Notes under the pieces: generated by a model
Told to the model about the DNA's origin: nothing
Databases searched by the model: none
What the model saw: the letters and a program-made list of their open reading frames with translations, nothing else
Shown here: piece by piece, positions 24,474 to 32,549 of the stretch
Layout of the letters: each line of letters begins with the position of its first letter
How positions within the stretch are numbered: position 1 is the stretch's first letter
Translations under genes and position numbers: made by a program
NCBI GenBank assembly: GCA_013140695.1
Contig: JABFSI010000016.1
Location: forward strand, 1 to 36,921
From: Sideroxydans sp.
Lineage (GTDB): Bacteria > Pseudomonadota > Gammaproteobacteria > Burkholderiales > Gallionellaceae
DNA: 36,921 nucleotides
Direction: 5' to 3'

Positions 24474-27400
24474 TCACTTCAATTCATTGAAGAAGTTCTT
24501 GATCGCCAACACTCGTTGCTGCAGATCGCCGTATTTCAGATCGATCTTCAGTTTGTCTTGTCCCGACATCTTGATGTGACGTTTGCTTTGGATCATCGTG
24601 ATGATCTTCATCGGGTCGATAGGTGGTTCGGGGATGAACTGGATGACGATGGAGTCAGACGACGCATCCACTTTGCTGATGCCGAGTGGCTTCGCCATGA
24701 TGCGCAGGCGATGGCTGTCGAGTAGGGTCTGTGCAGGTTCGGGTAACAGGCCGAAGCGGTCTATGAGTTCCTGCTGCATGTCGTCCAAATCTTCCTGCGT
24801 GTTGCAGTTCGCTAGACGTTTGTAAATGACCAGACGTTGATGGATGTCGCCGCAGTATTCATTCGGCAGCAGTGCAGGCGTGTGCAGATTGATCTCGGTG
24901 GTCACGCCCAGCGGGTGCGTCATGTCGGGTTCTTTGCCTTGCTTGAGCGAGGCGATGGCGGCGGCGAGCATGTCGTTGTACAAACTGAAACCAATTTCCT
25001 GCATCTCGCCACTCTGCGATTCACCCAACACTTCACCTGCGCCGCGTATCTCCAAGTCATGCATGGCGAGGAAGAATCCACTGCCTAGTTGTTCCATCGC
25101 TTGGATCGCTTCGAGGCGCTTCTTGGCTTGCGCGGTGAGGCCTTCCATGTTGTCCACCAAGAGATAGGCATAGGCTTGGTGATGCGAACGTCCGACGCGA
25201 CCGCGTAGTTGATGCAACTGCGCCAGGCCAAAGCGGTCGGCGCGATTCATGATGATGGTATTAGCCGTCGGAACGTCAATTCCAGTTTCAATAATCGTGG
25301 TGCACAGCAGCACGTTGAAACGCTGGTGGGTGAAGTCACGCATCACCGCTTCCAGATCGCGTTCACCCATCTGGCCATGCGCCACGCGGATGCGTGCTTC
25401 CGGCAACAGCGTCTCCAGTTTCTCCAGCATGTTGTTGATGGTGTCGACTTCGTTGTGCAGGAAGTACACCTGACCGCCACGTTTGAGTTCGCGCAACACG
25501 GCTTCGCGGATCACACCTTGGCTGAAGCTACTAGCGAAGGTCTTGATGGAGAGACGGCGTTGCGGTGCGGTGGCGATGACGGAGAAATCGCGCAACCCTT
25601 CCAGCGACATCGCCAACGTGCGCGGTATCGGTGTGGCGGTGAGTGTCAGCACATCCACCTCGGCACGCAATGCCTTCAGGCGTTCCTTTTGTTGCACGCC
25701 GAAGCGATGCTCCTCGTCGAGGATGACCAAGCCGAGGTTGTTGAACTTCACATCCTTTTGGATGAGCTTGTGGGTGCCGATGACGATGTCCAACTTGCCT
25801 TCCGCTAGCTCCTTCAAGGATTGCGTCACTTCCTTGGTGGAACGGAAGCGCGACAGTTCGGCGATCTTGATCGGCCAGTCGGCGAAGCGGGTGGAGAAGT
25901 TCTGGAAGTGCTGCTCCGCCAGCAGCGTGGTGGGTACCAGCACCGCTACCTGCTTGCCGTCCATCACCGCCACGAAGGCGGCATGTAACGCCACCTCGGT
26001 CTTGCCGAAACCCACGTCGCCGCAGATGAGTCTGTCCATCGGCTTGCCGGATTGCAGATCGAGCAACACTGCTTCGATGGCGGCTGCTTGGTCGGCAGTC
26101 TCTTCGAAACCGAAGCCTTCAGCGAACGCTTCGTAGTCGTGATACGTCAGCTTGAAAGCATGGCCTTTGCGCGTTGCGCGCTGCGCGTAGATGTTGAGTA
26201 GCTCGGCGGCGGTGTCGCGCACTTGCTGCATGGCGCGGCGCTTCGCCTTGTCCCATGTGCCGCTTCCCAGCTTGTGTAACGGTGCTGCCTCGGGTGAGCC
26301 GCCGCTGTAGCGGCTGATAACGTGCAGTTGCGACACCGGTACATACAGCTTGTCTTCGCCCGCATACACCAGCAATAAGAATTCGTTCTCGCCTTCGCCG
26401 AGGTCGAGGTTCACCAAGCCTTGATAGCGCGCGATGCCGTGTTGTTCATGCACCACTGGGTCGCCCGTCTTGAGTTCGGACAAGTCGCGCAACATGCCTT
26501 CGACGTTGCTCTTCTTAGCTGCCCGTGCAGCGCGGCTGCGCGGTTGTGCGGCGTAGAGTTCAGTCTCGGTGACGATGGCGACGTTCTCATCCGGCAGCGT
26601 GAAGCCGATCTGGATAGGACCGACGCCGAGCATGAACTTGTCCTTGCTGGCGAGGAACGATGCGTAGTCTTCGCATACGCTAGGTGTGAGGCCGTATTCC
26701 TTCAGATAGCCGGACATGATCTCGCGGCGGCCAAGACTTTCGGCGAGCAACAGGGTGCGTCCCTTGTAACTACGCAGGAAGTCTTCGAACTTTTGCGTGG
26801 GGACTTCGGCGCGGCGGTCTACGGCGATGGAAGGGATGGTGGCGGTGGGGCAGGGCGTCAGCGTCGTGCCACTCTCGTTAGTGACGATGTCCAATCGTGC
26901 GAATTCTTTCACACGGATGAAGAACTGCTCCCCATCCAAGAACAACTCTTTTGTTTCCAACAGCGGATGTTGCGGATCGCCACGCAACAGGTTGTAGCGC
27001 GAGGCGGTATCAACCGCGAACTGTTTTGTCGCAGCATCTACATCGTGGTGCAGGCACAACGTGGCGTTCTGCGGCAGGTAGTCGAACAGCGTCGCCGTCT
27101 TGTCGAAGAACAGCGGCAGGTAATACTCGATGCCCGCAGGCGCGATGCCCTTGCTCACGTCCTTGTAGATGCGCGACTTGGATGGGTCGCCCTCGAAACG
27201 GTCGCGGAAGTTCTGGCGGAAGGTTGCCTGACCTTTCTCGTCCATGGGGAACTCGCGCGCGGGCAACATGCGGATCTCCGGCACGGGGTAGAGCGTGCGT
27301 TGCGTATCCACATCGAAGGTGGCGATGGTCTCGATCTCGTCATCGAACAGGTCGAGGCGGTAGGGCAGCACGCTGCCCATGGCGAACAGATCGATGATGC

Positions 27401-27878
27401 CGCCGCGCACGCAGTATTCGCCGGGGGTCAACACCTGCTGCACGTGGTTGTATCCCGCCAACGTCATCTGCTGGCGGAAGGCGGCAAGGTCTAGGCGTTC
27501 GCCCTTCTTTAGAAAGAAGGTGTAAGCGGCCAGATATGACACCGGTGGCAGCGGGTACAGCGCAGTCGTGATGGGCACGATGACGACATCGAAAGCGTTA
27601 CTGCGAATGTGGTGCAAGGTGGCTAACCGTTCCGAGATCAGATCTTGGTGGGGCGAGAAGTGGTCGTAAGGCAGTGTCTCCCAGTCCGGCAGCAGATGCA
27701 CACGCAATTTAGGGCCGAAGAACGGTATCTCTTCAACGAGCCGTTGAGCTTCCAATGCGTTGGCAGCGATAACGACTAGCGGCGAATGCGAAGCGGCGTA
27801 TTGCGCCAGCGCCAAGGCGTCCGATGAGCCGACCAAGTGGGTGTAACGCGGGCGAGAGTGAGATGAGGCGAACAGCAT
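24474..27878 (-). CDS. mfd: Transcription-repair coupling factor Mfd
   Basis: A 1134-residue SF2 translocase that removes stalled RNA polymerase and recruits UvrA to the template strand. In order: a UvrB-homology module (from FFGPKLRVHLLPDWETLPYD), the RNA-polymerase-interacting Tudor-like domain (GDPVVHEQHGIARYQGLVNL), a RecG-like helicase core with Walker A CGDVGFGKTEVA, the DEEHRFGVQQKERLK box and LTATPIPRTLAMSL, the translocation motif LHQLRGRVGRS, and the C-terminal autoinhibitory domain. Length is close to the usual 1150. The start is ATG 27878 with only a weak site upstream. It is probably transcribed alone from a TATAAT-type promoter. Confidence 0.97.
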   Translation of the reverse strand: MLFASSHSRPRYTHLVGSSDALALAQYAASHSPLVVIAANALEAQRLVEEIPFFGPKLRVHLLPDWETLPYDHFSPHQDLISERLATLHHIRSNAFDVVIVPITTALYPLPPVSYLAAYTFFLKKGERLDLAAFRQQMTLAGYNHVQQVLTPGEYCVRGGIIDLFAMGSVLPYRLDLFDDEIETIATFDVDTQRTLYPVPEIRMLPAREFPMDEKGQATFRQNFRDRFEGDPSKSRIYKDVSKGIAPAGIEYYLPLFFDKTATLFDYLPQNATLCLHHDVDAATKQFAVDTASRYNLLRGDPQHPLLETKELFLDGEQFFIRVKEFARLDIVTNESGTTLTPCPTATIPSIAVDRRAEVPTQKFEDFLRSYKGRTLLLAESLGRREIMSGYLKEYGLTPSVCEDYASFLASKDKFMLGVGPIQIGFTLPDENVAIVTETELYAAQPRSRAARAAKKSNVEGMLRDLSELKTGDPVVHEQHGIARYQGLVNLDLGEGENEFLLLVYAGEDKLYVPVSQLHVISRYSGGSPEAAPLHKLGSGTWDKAKRRAMQQVRDTAAELLNIYAQRATRKGHAFKLTYHDYEAFAEGFGFEETADQAAAIEAVLLDLQSGKPMDRLICGDVGFGKTEVALHAAFVAVMDGKQVAVLVPTTLLAEQHFQNFSTRFADWPIKIAELSRFRSTKEVTQSLKELAEGKLDIVIGTHKLIQKDVKFNNLGLVILDEEHRFGVQQKERLKALRAEVDVLTLTATPIPRTLAMSLEGLRDFSVIATAPQRRLSIKTFASSFSQGVIREAVLRELKRGGQVYFLHNEVDTINNMLEKLETLLPEARIRVAHGQMGERDLEAVMRDFTHQRFNVLLCTTIIETGIDVPTANTIIMNRADRFGLAQLHQLRGRVGRSHHQAYAYLLVDNMEGLTAQAKKRLEAIQAMEQLGSGFFLAMHDLEIRGAGEVLGESQSGEMQEIGFSLYNDMLAAAIASLKQGKEPDMTHPLGVTTEINLHTPALLPNEYCGDIHQRLVIYKRLANCNTQEDLDDMQQELIDRFGLLPEPAQTLLDSHRLRIMAKPLGISKVDASSDSIVIQFIPEPPIDPMKIITMIQSKRHIKMSGQDKLKIDLKYGDLQQRVLAIKNFFNELK

Positions 27879-27904
27879 GGCAAGACTCGTTGCAAAGGGC
27901 GCGC

Positions 27905-27933
27905 ATTATAAGCCGCTCGTCAGCAATCGTTGC
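27905..27933 (-). promoter_or_regulatory. Probable mfd promoter
   Basis: On the minus strand a perfect TATAAT (27910-27905) lies 26 bases before the mfd ATG. The -35 region at the right spacing is poor (GCAACG, 27933-27928). It is back to back with the toxin-antitoxin promoter at 27946. Confidence 0.45.
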
Positions 27934-27945
27934 ATCATCTAGGCT

Positions 27946-27987
27946 TTGACTTGTAGGATATGTACAGGTAGGATTTGCAATGTACAT
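27946..27987 (+). promoter_or_regulatory. Promoter and probable operator of the Phd/PIN module
   Basis: TTGACT (27946-27951), a 17-base spacer and TAGGAT (27969-27974) form a good sigma-70 promoter. An inverted repeat ATGTACA (27960-27966) / TGTACAT (27981-27987) straddles the -10 element. Its two TGTACA cores are 20 bases apart, about two helical turns. This fits autorepression by the Phd-like antitoxin or its complex; that assignment is inferred. Confidence 0.6.
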
Positions 27988-28000
27988 GAGTGGAGGTCGT

Positions 28001-28243
28001 ATGAAAAAATTGACATTGACGACGTTGCGCCAGCAGATATTTCAAGTTGCTGATGAGGTGTTGGTGACGGGGGTGCCGGTGAGTATCGAGCGTAATGGCA
28101 GGTTGTTGCTGTTAAGTTCAGCCTCCCCAGACAAGCCATCCAAACATTTGAAATTGAAACGCAGGAAGCTCATCAACGGTGATGCGGAATCTTTGGTTAC
28201 GGAGAAAGTCGGGGAATGGCGCGAATCGCAAAATCTGGCGTAG
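28001..28243 (+). CDS. Phd/YefM-family antitoxin
   Basis: 80 residues from ATG 28001, which has GGAGG four bases upstream. The N-terminal fold reads KLTLTTLRQQIFQVADEVLV, then GVPVSIERNGRLLLL, typical of Phd/YefM antitoxins, where this part dimerises and binds DNA. The C-terminal tail ([20 protein letters not shown]) would wrap the toxin. It overlaps the PIN toxin gene by 28 bases. An inverted repeat in the promoter is the likely binding site. Confidence 0.85.
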   Translation: MKKLTLTTLRQQIFQVADEVLVTGVPVSIERNGRLLLLSSASPDKPSKHLKLKRRKLINGDAESLVTEKVGEWRESQNLA

Positions 28244-28614
28244 TTCATCTCGATACGCACATCGTGTGTTGGCTGTATGAAGGTCGCACCGAGTTGCTGA
28301 CAGCGGCTGCGATGAGTGCGCTCGAATCGGGTTTGCTGCAAGTTTCTCCCATGGTGCAGCTTGAGCTGACTTATCTGCATGAGATTGGACGTATCAGTCG
28401 TGGTGCGGATTACGTGTTGGAAGCATTATCTTCAGATATTGGTTTGAGTGTCGCGGATGTGTCTTTCGCGCAAGTGACAAAAACTGCCGAAGCGTTGACT
28501 TGGACACGCGATCCCTTCGATCGCATGATCGTCGCGCATTGCATGGTTGCAGGCGCGGTGTTGGTCAGCAAGGATGCATTGATTCATCAGAATTTTTCGA
28601 AAGTGGTTTGGTGA
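28216..28614 (+). CDS. PIN-domain toxin (VapC-like)
   Basis: 132 residues. PIN nuclease acidic residues are present: the Asp in [15 protein letters not shown] (about 13), the Glu in [13 protein letters not shown] (about 51), and the Asp pair in [15 protein letters not shown] (about 95-100), followed by LVSKDALI. VapC-type toxins are Mg2+-dependent RNases, often cutting initiator tRNA or rRNA; the target here is unknown. It overlaps the antitoxin gene, and its stop (TGA) overlaps the ATG of ispD, tying an essential gene to the module's transcript. Confidence 0.87.
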   Translation: MARIAKSGVVHLDTHIVCWLYEGRTELLTAAAMSALESGLLQVSPMVQLELTYLHEIGRISRGADYVLEALSSDIGLSVADVSFAQVTKTAEALTWTRDPFDRMIVAHCMVAGAVLVSKDALIHQNFSKVVW

Positions 28615-29297
28615 TGTCTGAATTCCATGCTTTAGTCCCTGCTGCCGGCTTCGGCGCCCGTATGGGTAATGAGTTGCCCAAGCAGTATCTCGATCTGGCT
28701 GGCCGCCCCATGATCTGGCACGCGCTGTCTACGCTGTGTGCCAATCTCAACATCAAGACCGTGTTCGTGGTGCTGGCACCCGAAGATGAATATTTCGCGC
28801 GCTACGATTGGTCGCATTGTGCGGGCAAGTTAGAGCCGCTCTATTGCGGTGGTGCGACGCGCGCCGAGAGCGTGGCGAACGGTCTGCTGGCTTCCGAGTT
28901 GGAGCCAGACGATTGGGTGTTGGTACACGATGCGGCGCGTCCTTGCCTGAGCGCGCATCTACTGTCGCGCATGATCGCCGAACTACGCGACGATCCGGTT
29001 GGCGGCATCCTCGCCGTGCCCGTGGCAGACACCTTGAAACGCGGCGACTCGCAACAACGCATCGCACATACCGAGCCCCGTGAAGGATTGTGGCAAGCGC
29101 AGACACCGCAGATGTTCCGTTCCGGATTGTTGGCGCAAGCCTTGCAACAATGTAAGACAGTCACCGACGAGGCTTCCGCTATCGAAGCGCTAGGGCTACA
29201 ACCCAAACTGGTGGCAAGCGATAGCAGCAACTTCAAAGTCACCTATCCGCAGGACATCGTGTTGGCAGAGTTGTTGTTGAAGGGTAAAAACATTTAG
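28614..29297 (+). CDS. ispD: 2-C-methyl-D-erythritol 4-phosphate cytidylyltransferase IspD
   Basis: Transfers CMP to MEP in the non-mevalonate isoprenoid pathway. 227 residues from the ATG that overlaps the PIN-toxin stop (TGATG). Key parts are present: the CTP-binding loop [10 protein letters not shown] (9-18), LPKQYL with the conserved Lys, VHDAARPCL (106-110), the [13 protein letters not shown] motif and [11 protein letters not shown]. Usually ispD follows ftsB; here the upstream neighbour is a toxin-antitoxin pair, so translation may depend on coupling to the toxin cistron or an internal promoter. A family D repeat begins at its stop codon. Confidence 0.95.
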   Translation: MSEFHALVPAAGFGARMGNELPKQYLDLAGRPMIWHALSTLCANLNIKTVFVVLAPEDEYFARYDWSHCAGKLEPLYCGGATRAESVANGLLASELEPDDWVLVHDAARPCLSAHLLSRMIAELRDDPVGGILAVPVADTLKRGDSQQRIAHTEPREGLWQAQTPQMFRSGLLAQALQQCKTVTDEASAIEALGLQPKLVASDSSNFKVTYPQDIVLAELLLKGKNI

Positions 29298-29365
29298 CCA
29301 CAGAGTACACAGAGACCACAGAGAAAACCGTCGACCTTCTCTGTGTACTCTGTGATCTCTGTGGC
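29297..29365. repeat. CCACAGAG inverted repeat, family D copy 1
   Basis: Arms 29297-29325 and 29337-29365 are imperfect inverted repeats made of CACAGAG units. It begins at the last base of the ispD stop and ends 28 bases before ispF. A second copy lies on the other side of ispF. CCACAGAG-type repeats are common in environmental proteobacteria. Confidence 0.8.
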
Positions 29366-29392
29366 TTGTTTAGGTTTAGATTGAGAGGATAT

Positions 29393-29881
29393 ATGCGTAT
29401 CGGACAAGGTTTCGATGTTCACCAATTAGTGGAAGGGCGCAAGCTCATCATCGGCGGGGTGGATATTCCTTATGCGAAAGGGTTGCTCGGACACTCCGAT
29501 GCGGACGTGTTGTTGCATGCCATCTGCGATGCACTGCTGGGCGCGGCGGCGCTGGGCGATATCGGCAAACATTTCGCCGATACCGATGCGAAATTCAAAG
29601 ACATCGACAGCCGCATCTTGTTGCGTGACGTGGCGCGCAAGATCGAATCGGTGGGTTACCGTGTCGGCAACGTGGACGCCACCATCATCGCGCAAGCGCC
29701 CAAGATGGCGCCGCATATCCCCACCATGGTCGCCAACATCGCGGCAGACCTTGGCATCGGAGCAAGCTGCGTGAACGTGAAAGCCACCACCACCGAACAC
29801 TTGGGTTACACCGGACGCGGTGAGGGCATCGCAGCGCAGGCGGTGGCGTTGTTGTTGGTGAATGTGGAGATGGTCGGTTGA
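29393..29881 (+). CDS. ispF: 2-C-methyl-D-erythritol 2,4-cyclodiphosphate synthase IspF
   Basis: Cyclises CDP-ME 2-phosphate with loss of CMP, the step after IspE in the MEP pathway. 162 residues from ATG 29393, with GAGAGGA upstream. Zinc ligands Asp8 and His10 (GFDVH) and His42 ([12 protein letters not shown]) are present, as are [21 protein letters not shown] and the C-terminal [19 protein letters not shown]. The usual ispD-ispF order is kept, but the gene is bracketed by family D inverted repeats on both sides instead of abutting ispD. Confidence 0.96.
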   Translation: MRIGQGFDVHQLVEGRKLIIGGVDIPYAKGLLGHSDADVLLHAICDALLGAAALGDIGKHFADTDAKFKDIDSRILLRDVARKIESVGYRVGNVDATIIAQAPKMAPHIPTMVANIAADLGIGASCVNVKATTTEHLGYTGRGEGIAAQAVALLLVNVEMVG

Positions 29882-29904
29882 AGCGCAAAACAAAAAAACT
29901 TATT

Positions 29905-30012
29905 GCCACAGAGAACACAGAGATCACAGAGCGAGAGGTGGTTTTGCGAGTTGGGCGAAATCGCCCATCCCTGCTTACACCACTTCTCTGTGTGCTCTGT
30001 GTTCTCTGTGAC
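29905..30012. repeat. CCACAGAG inverted repeat, family D copy 2
   Basis: Left arm from 29905 (GCCACAGAGAACACAGAGATC) and right arm ending 30012 are inverted copies of CACAGAG units. Inside, an AGAGGTGG / CCACTTCT pair and a GGGCGA-AA-TCGCCC hairpin (29953-29966) extend the structure. It lies between ispF and tsaB. Confidence 0.8.
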
Positions 30013-30033
30013 TAAATGCTTTTGACTTATAAG

Positions 30034-30741
30034 ATGAAAATCCTCGCAATCGAGACCTCCACCGAATACTGCTCCGTTGCCCTGTGGCAAGACGGCGTCG
30101 TGAGTGAGCGTTGCGAGTTGGTGGGGCAGAAGCATTCCGAGGTGTTGATGGAGATGCTGGATGCTTTGCTCAAAGATGCTGGCATCAAGGCCAAACAAGT
30201 CGATGGCATCGCCTTCGGTAAAGGGCCGGGTTCGTTCACGGGGGTGCGTATCGCGTGTGGCGTGACGCAAGGATTGGCACTGGGAGCGAATGTCGAAGTG
30301 GTCGGCGTGTGTACCTTGGAAGCCTTGGCGGAGGCATCGGGTAAAGACAAAGTCATCGCGGCGCTGGATGCGCGCATGAGCGAGTTGTATCTGGCGGCGT
30401 ATGAGAAGCGTAATGGCGAGTGGTCGGCGGTCATCTCCCCCTGTCTATGCAAAGCTGAGGATGCGCCTGCGTTGAGCGGGGATGGATGGTTCGGCGTGGG
30501 GAGTGGTTTCGCGGTGAGCGGTGTTGCGTTGCAAGCGCGTTACGGCGATCAGTTGAGCAGTGTGGATGAGAAGGTGATACCCCAAGCTTCTGCCGTCGTG
30601 CGCATCGGTGTTCGTGAATTTGCTAAAGGCCTAGCCGTGGATGCTGCGCTGGCCTTGCCGCTTTATCTGCGTGACAAAGTAGCGATGAAGACCGTTGAGC
30701 GTGAAGCGGCAAAAGCGAATTTACTACGCACAGGTGCTTGA
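30034..30741 (+). CDS. tsaB: tRNA t6A biosynthesis protein TsaB
   Basis: Partner of TsaD and TsaE in adding threonylcarbamoyl to A37 of ANN-decoding tRNAs. 235 residues from ATG 30034, matching the family start MKILAIETSTEYCSVAL. The ASKHA-fold marks are GQKHSEVLMEMLDALL, the FGKGPGSFTGVRIACGVTQG loop and ALDARMSELYLA. As in other TsaB proteins, active-site residues of the TsaD type are missing. Its TGA overlaps the rimI ATG by one base, and the two are an operon. Confidence 0.94.
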   Translation: MKILAIETSTEYCSVALWQDGVVSERCELVGQKHSEVLMEMLDALLKDAGIKAKQVDGIAFGKGPGSFTGVRIACGVTQGLALGANVEVVGVCTLEALAEASGKDKVIAALDARMSELYLAAYEKRNGEWSAVISPCLCKAEDAPALSGDGWFGVGSGFAVSGVALQARYGDQLSSVDEKVIPQASAVVRIGVREFAKGLAVDAALALPLYLRDKVAMKTVEREAAKANLLRTGA

Positions 30742-31178
30742 TGATTTTGCGTGACATGACGGAAGCGGATTTTGATGCCGTGTTGCGCATCGAGCGCGAG
30801 GTGCATGGGCATCCGTGGACGTTGGGCAATTTCAGCGATGCGTTGCGCAGCGGATATGCGAGCAAAGTGTTCGTGATTGAAGGTGAGATAGTGGGTTATG
30901 CAGTGATGATGTTGGCAGTGGACGAGGCAGAATTGTTGGATATCTCTATCGACAAGGCACATCAGCGCAAGGGTATCGGTCGCAAGTTATTGGAAGCCAT
31001 GTTGTCCTTGGCACGGCATGAGAACATGCAGCGTATGGTGTTGGAAGTCAGGGCCTCGAACCAAGCCGCTATCGCGCTGTATCGTGCGAGCGGCTTCGAG
31101 CAGATCGGGCTACGCCGCGATTACTATCCGGCGGCAAACGGGCGTGAAGACGCGATATTGATGGGGGAAGGGCTGTGA
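30741..31178 (+). CDS. rimI: Ribosomal protein S18 alanine N-acetyltransferase RimI
   Basis: A 145-residue GNAT acetyltransferase that acetylates the N-terminal Ala of S18. The acetyl-CoA motif A is ISIDKAHQRKGIGRKLLEAM at about 73-92. The Glu and Tyr of the family are in LEVRASNQAAIALYRASGF and RRDYYP. The ATG overlaps the tsaB stop (TGATG). Its TGA overlaps a GTG that starts the UDG-like gene. tsaB-rimI linkage is common in proteobacteria. Confidence 0.93.
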   Translation: MILRDMTEADFDAVLRIEREVHGHPWTLGNFSDALRSGYASKVFVIEGEIVGYAVMMLAVDEAELLDISIDKAHQRKGIGRKLLEAMLSLARHENMQRMVLEVRASNQAAIALYRASGFEQIGLRRDYYPAANGREDAILMGEGL

Positions 31179-31933
31179 ACCTTAAAGACGAGAGCGTGTT
31201 GCGCGAGATGAATCTGTACCCCTTGTGGGTGCGGAAAAATGCACCTGCGCCCTCGGCAATCCAAACGCAAGAGATTTTGGACGTCGTGCCAGCAGTCGTA
31301 TCTCTTTCTCAATCTTCACCTCGGCAGGAAGCCGCGCCATCCTTACCACAAGGCACGGCTTCGCCGGTCTTGCATTCATCGCACGAGAAAGGCTGCGCGC
31401 TTGATTGGCCTGCACTCAAACAAGCCGTCACGGACTGTACCGCCTGCAAACTACGCGCTGGCTGCGCGCAGACTGTTATGGGCGCAGGCGATGAAAATGC
31501 AGACTGGTTTTTTGTGGGTGAGCATCCTGTTGAAATGGCTGAAGACGAAAGTAAGTTGCTGACCAATATGTTGGCGGCGATTCAATTAAAACGCGGCACG
31601 CATACCTACATCAGCACCGTCATCAAATGTCGCCCCGCGCAAGATAGTCATCCCAGTGCTGACGAAATTTCCACCTGTTTGCCTTATCTACAACAACAAA
31701 TTGCGCTCATTAAACCCAAATTAATTGTGGCGCTCGGCAAAACCGCTGCGATGGCGTTACTGGGCAAAGATGTGCCGCTAGGTTCATTGCGCGGCAGTTT
31801 GCATGAGTATCAAGGTATTCCTGTGGTGGTCACCTATCACCCTGCGTATTTGCTACGTTCCCCTGCTGAAAAAGCGCGTGCGTGGGAAGATTTGAAGCTG
31901 GCGGTGAAGACAATGCAAGGGGTCGGGGTTTGA
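31175..31933 (+). CDS. Family-4 uracil-DNA-glycosylase-like protein with altered active site
   Basis: 252 residues from a GTG overlapping the rimI stop, with GGAAG upstream; ATG 31208 is an alternative. A variable N-terminal 80 residues precede a family-4 UDG core. The four iron-sulfur Cys are present (CTACK; VIKC; STCLPYL), as are LIVALGKTAAMALLG, SLRGSLHEYQG and VTYHPAYLLR. The usual GEAPGxxED-x-G-x-PFVG motif, however, reads GEHPVEMAEDESKLL. The Pro-Phe-Val-Gly part, with the base-stacking Phe, is missing, apparently by a deletion of about eight residues. Glycosylase activity is therefore doubtful and the protein may have a structural or other DNA role. Confidence 0.8.
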   Translation: MNLKDESVLREMNLYPLWVRKNAPAPSAIQTQEILDVVPAVVSLSQSSPRQEAAPSLPQGTASPVLHSSHEKGCALDWPALKQAVTDCTACKLRAGCAQTVMGAGDENADWFFVGEHPVEMAEDESKLLTNMLAAIQLKRGTHTYISTVIKCRPAQDSHPSADEISTCLPYLQQQIALIKPKLIVALGKTAAMALLGKDVPLGSLRGSLHEYQGIPVVVTYHPAYLLRSPAEKARAWEDLKLAVKTMQGVGV

Positions 31934-31971
31934 TGCGGAAAGCTTGAGAAATCGTTGAATTTGTTTTTTTG

Positions 31972-32036
31972 TGGGAGCGCAATTCATTGCGCGATAGTAA
32001 TTTCAGACAGTCATCGCGCAATGAATTGCGCTCCCA
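31972..32036. repeat. REP-like perfect inverted repeat, family E
   Basis: Arms 31972-31995 and 32013-32036 are perfect 24-base inverted copies around a 17-base loop. Each arm contains its own hairpin GCGCAAT-TC-ATTGCGC. It sits between the convergent UDG-like and queD genes and may also act as a bidirectional terminator; TTGTTTTTTT precedes it. Confidence 0.85.
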
Positions 32037-32041
32037 AAACG

Positions 32042-32488
32042 TTAAGCCGCCTGCGAATAATCAGCCCAATTGTTGGGTGTCTCGTACAACCTCACGCGCG
32101 CTAACTTAAGATGATTGCCGTAAGTGTCGCGGTAGGCATCGACCAATAAATCAAACGCCACCTTGGCTAAATTCTCCGCTGTTGGAATCACCTCAAGCAC
32201 CACGGTCTTGTGATTGGGCATGGACTGCAAAAAATCCATCACTACCTTATCGCCACGATATACCAAAAAAGCGTGATCCCACACATTCACCACACGCTCA
32301 TTCGCAATGCGTTTCACATCCGAAAAATCCATCACCATGCCCTGCGCAGAATCGCCCTCGGTGGTGATGACTTCACCTGCTAACGTAATCTCGATGGCAT
32401 AACGATGACCATGCAAATGCTTGCACTGACTGGTGTGATTGGGGATGCGATGACCAGCATCAAATTCTAGGCGGCGCGTGATGTGCAT
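32042..32488 (-). CDS. queD: 6-carboxy-5,6,7,8-tetrahydropterin synthase QueD
   Basis: Converts 7,8-dihydroneopterin triphosphate to 6-carboxytetrahydropterin in queuosine/preQ0 synthesis. 148 residues from ATG 32488. The opening MHITRRLEFDAGHRI is typical. Zinc ligands are His13, His26 and His28, and the catalytic Cys22 is in SQCKHLHGHRY. The MDFSDVK and WDHAFLV motifs and the C-terminal RVRLYETPNNWADY are intact. A GTG at 32545 in the same frame has a better ribosome binding site (GGGAG) but would add a poorly conserved leader. It follows tgpA closely on the minus strand. Confidence 0.93.
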   Translation of the reverse strand: MHITRRLEFDAGHRIPNHTSQCKHLHGHRYAIEITLAGEVITTEGDSAQGMVMDFSDVKRIANERVVNVWDHAFLVYRGDKVVMDFLQSMPNHKTVVLEVIPTAENLAKVAFDLLVDAYRDTYGNHLKLARVRLYETPNNWADYSQAA

Positions 32489-32549
32489 AGCGATAGTGGG
32501 TGGCAGAAAGTGGCGCGGATTATAGCTTGAAGCGGCGCTGCTCACGGCA

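Noticed and set aside
26421-27494. 357-residue open frame on the plus strand
   Set aside because: Antisense to mfd, low-complexity, no domain and no ribosome binding site.
28001-28243. Possibility that the Phd-like gene is an HTH regulator of mfd
   Set aside because: The overlap with a PIN-domain gene and the Phd/YefM sequence pattern fit a toxin-antitoxin pair better; no HTH motif is visible.
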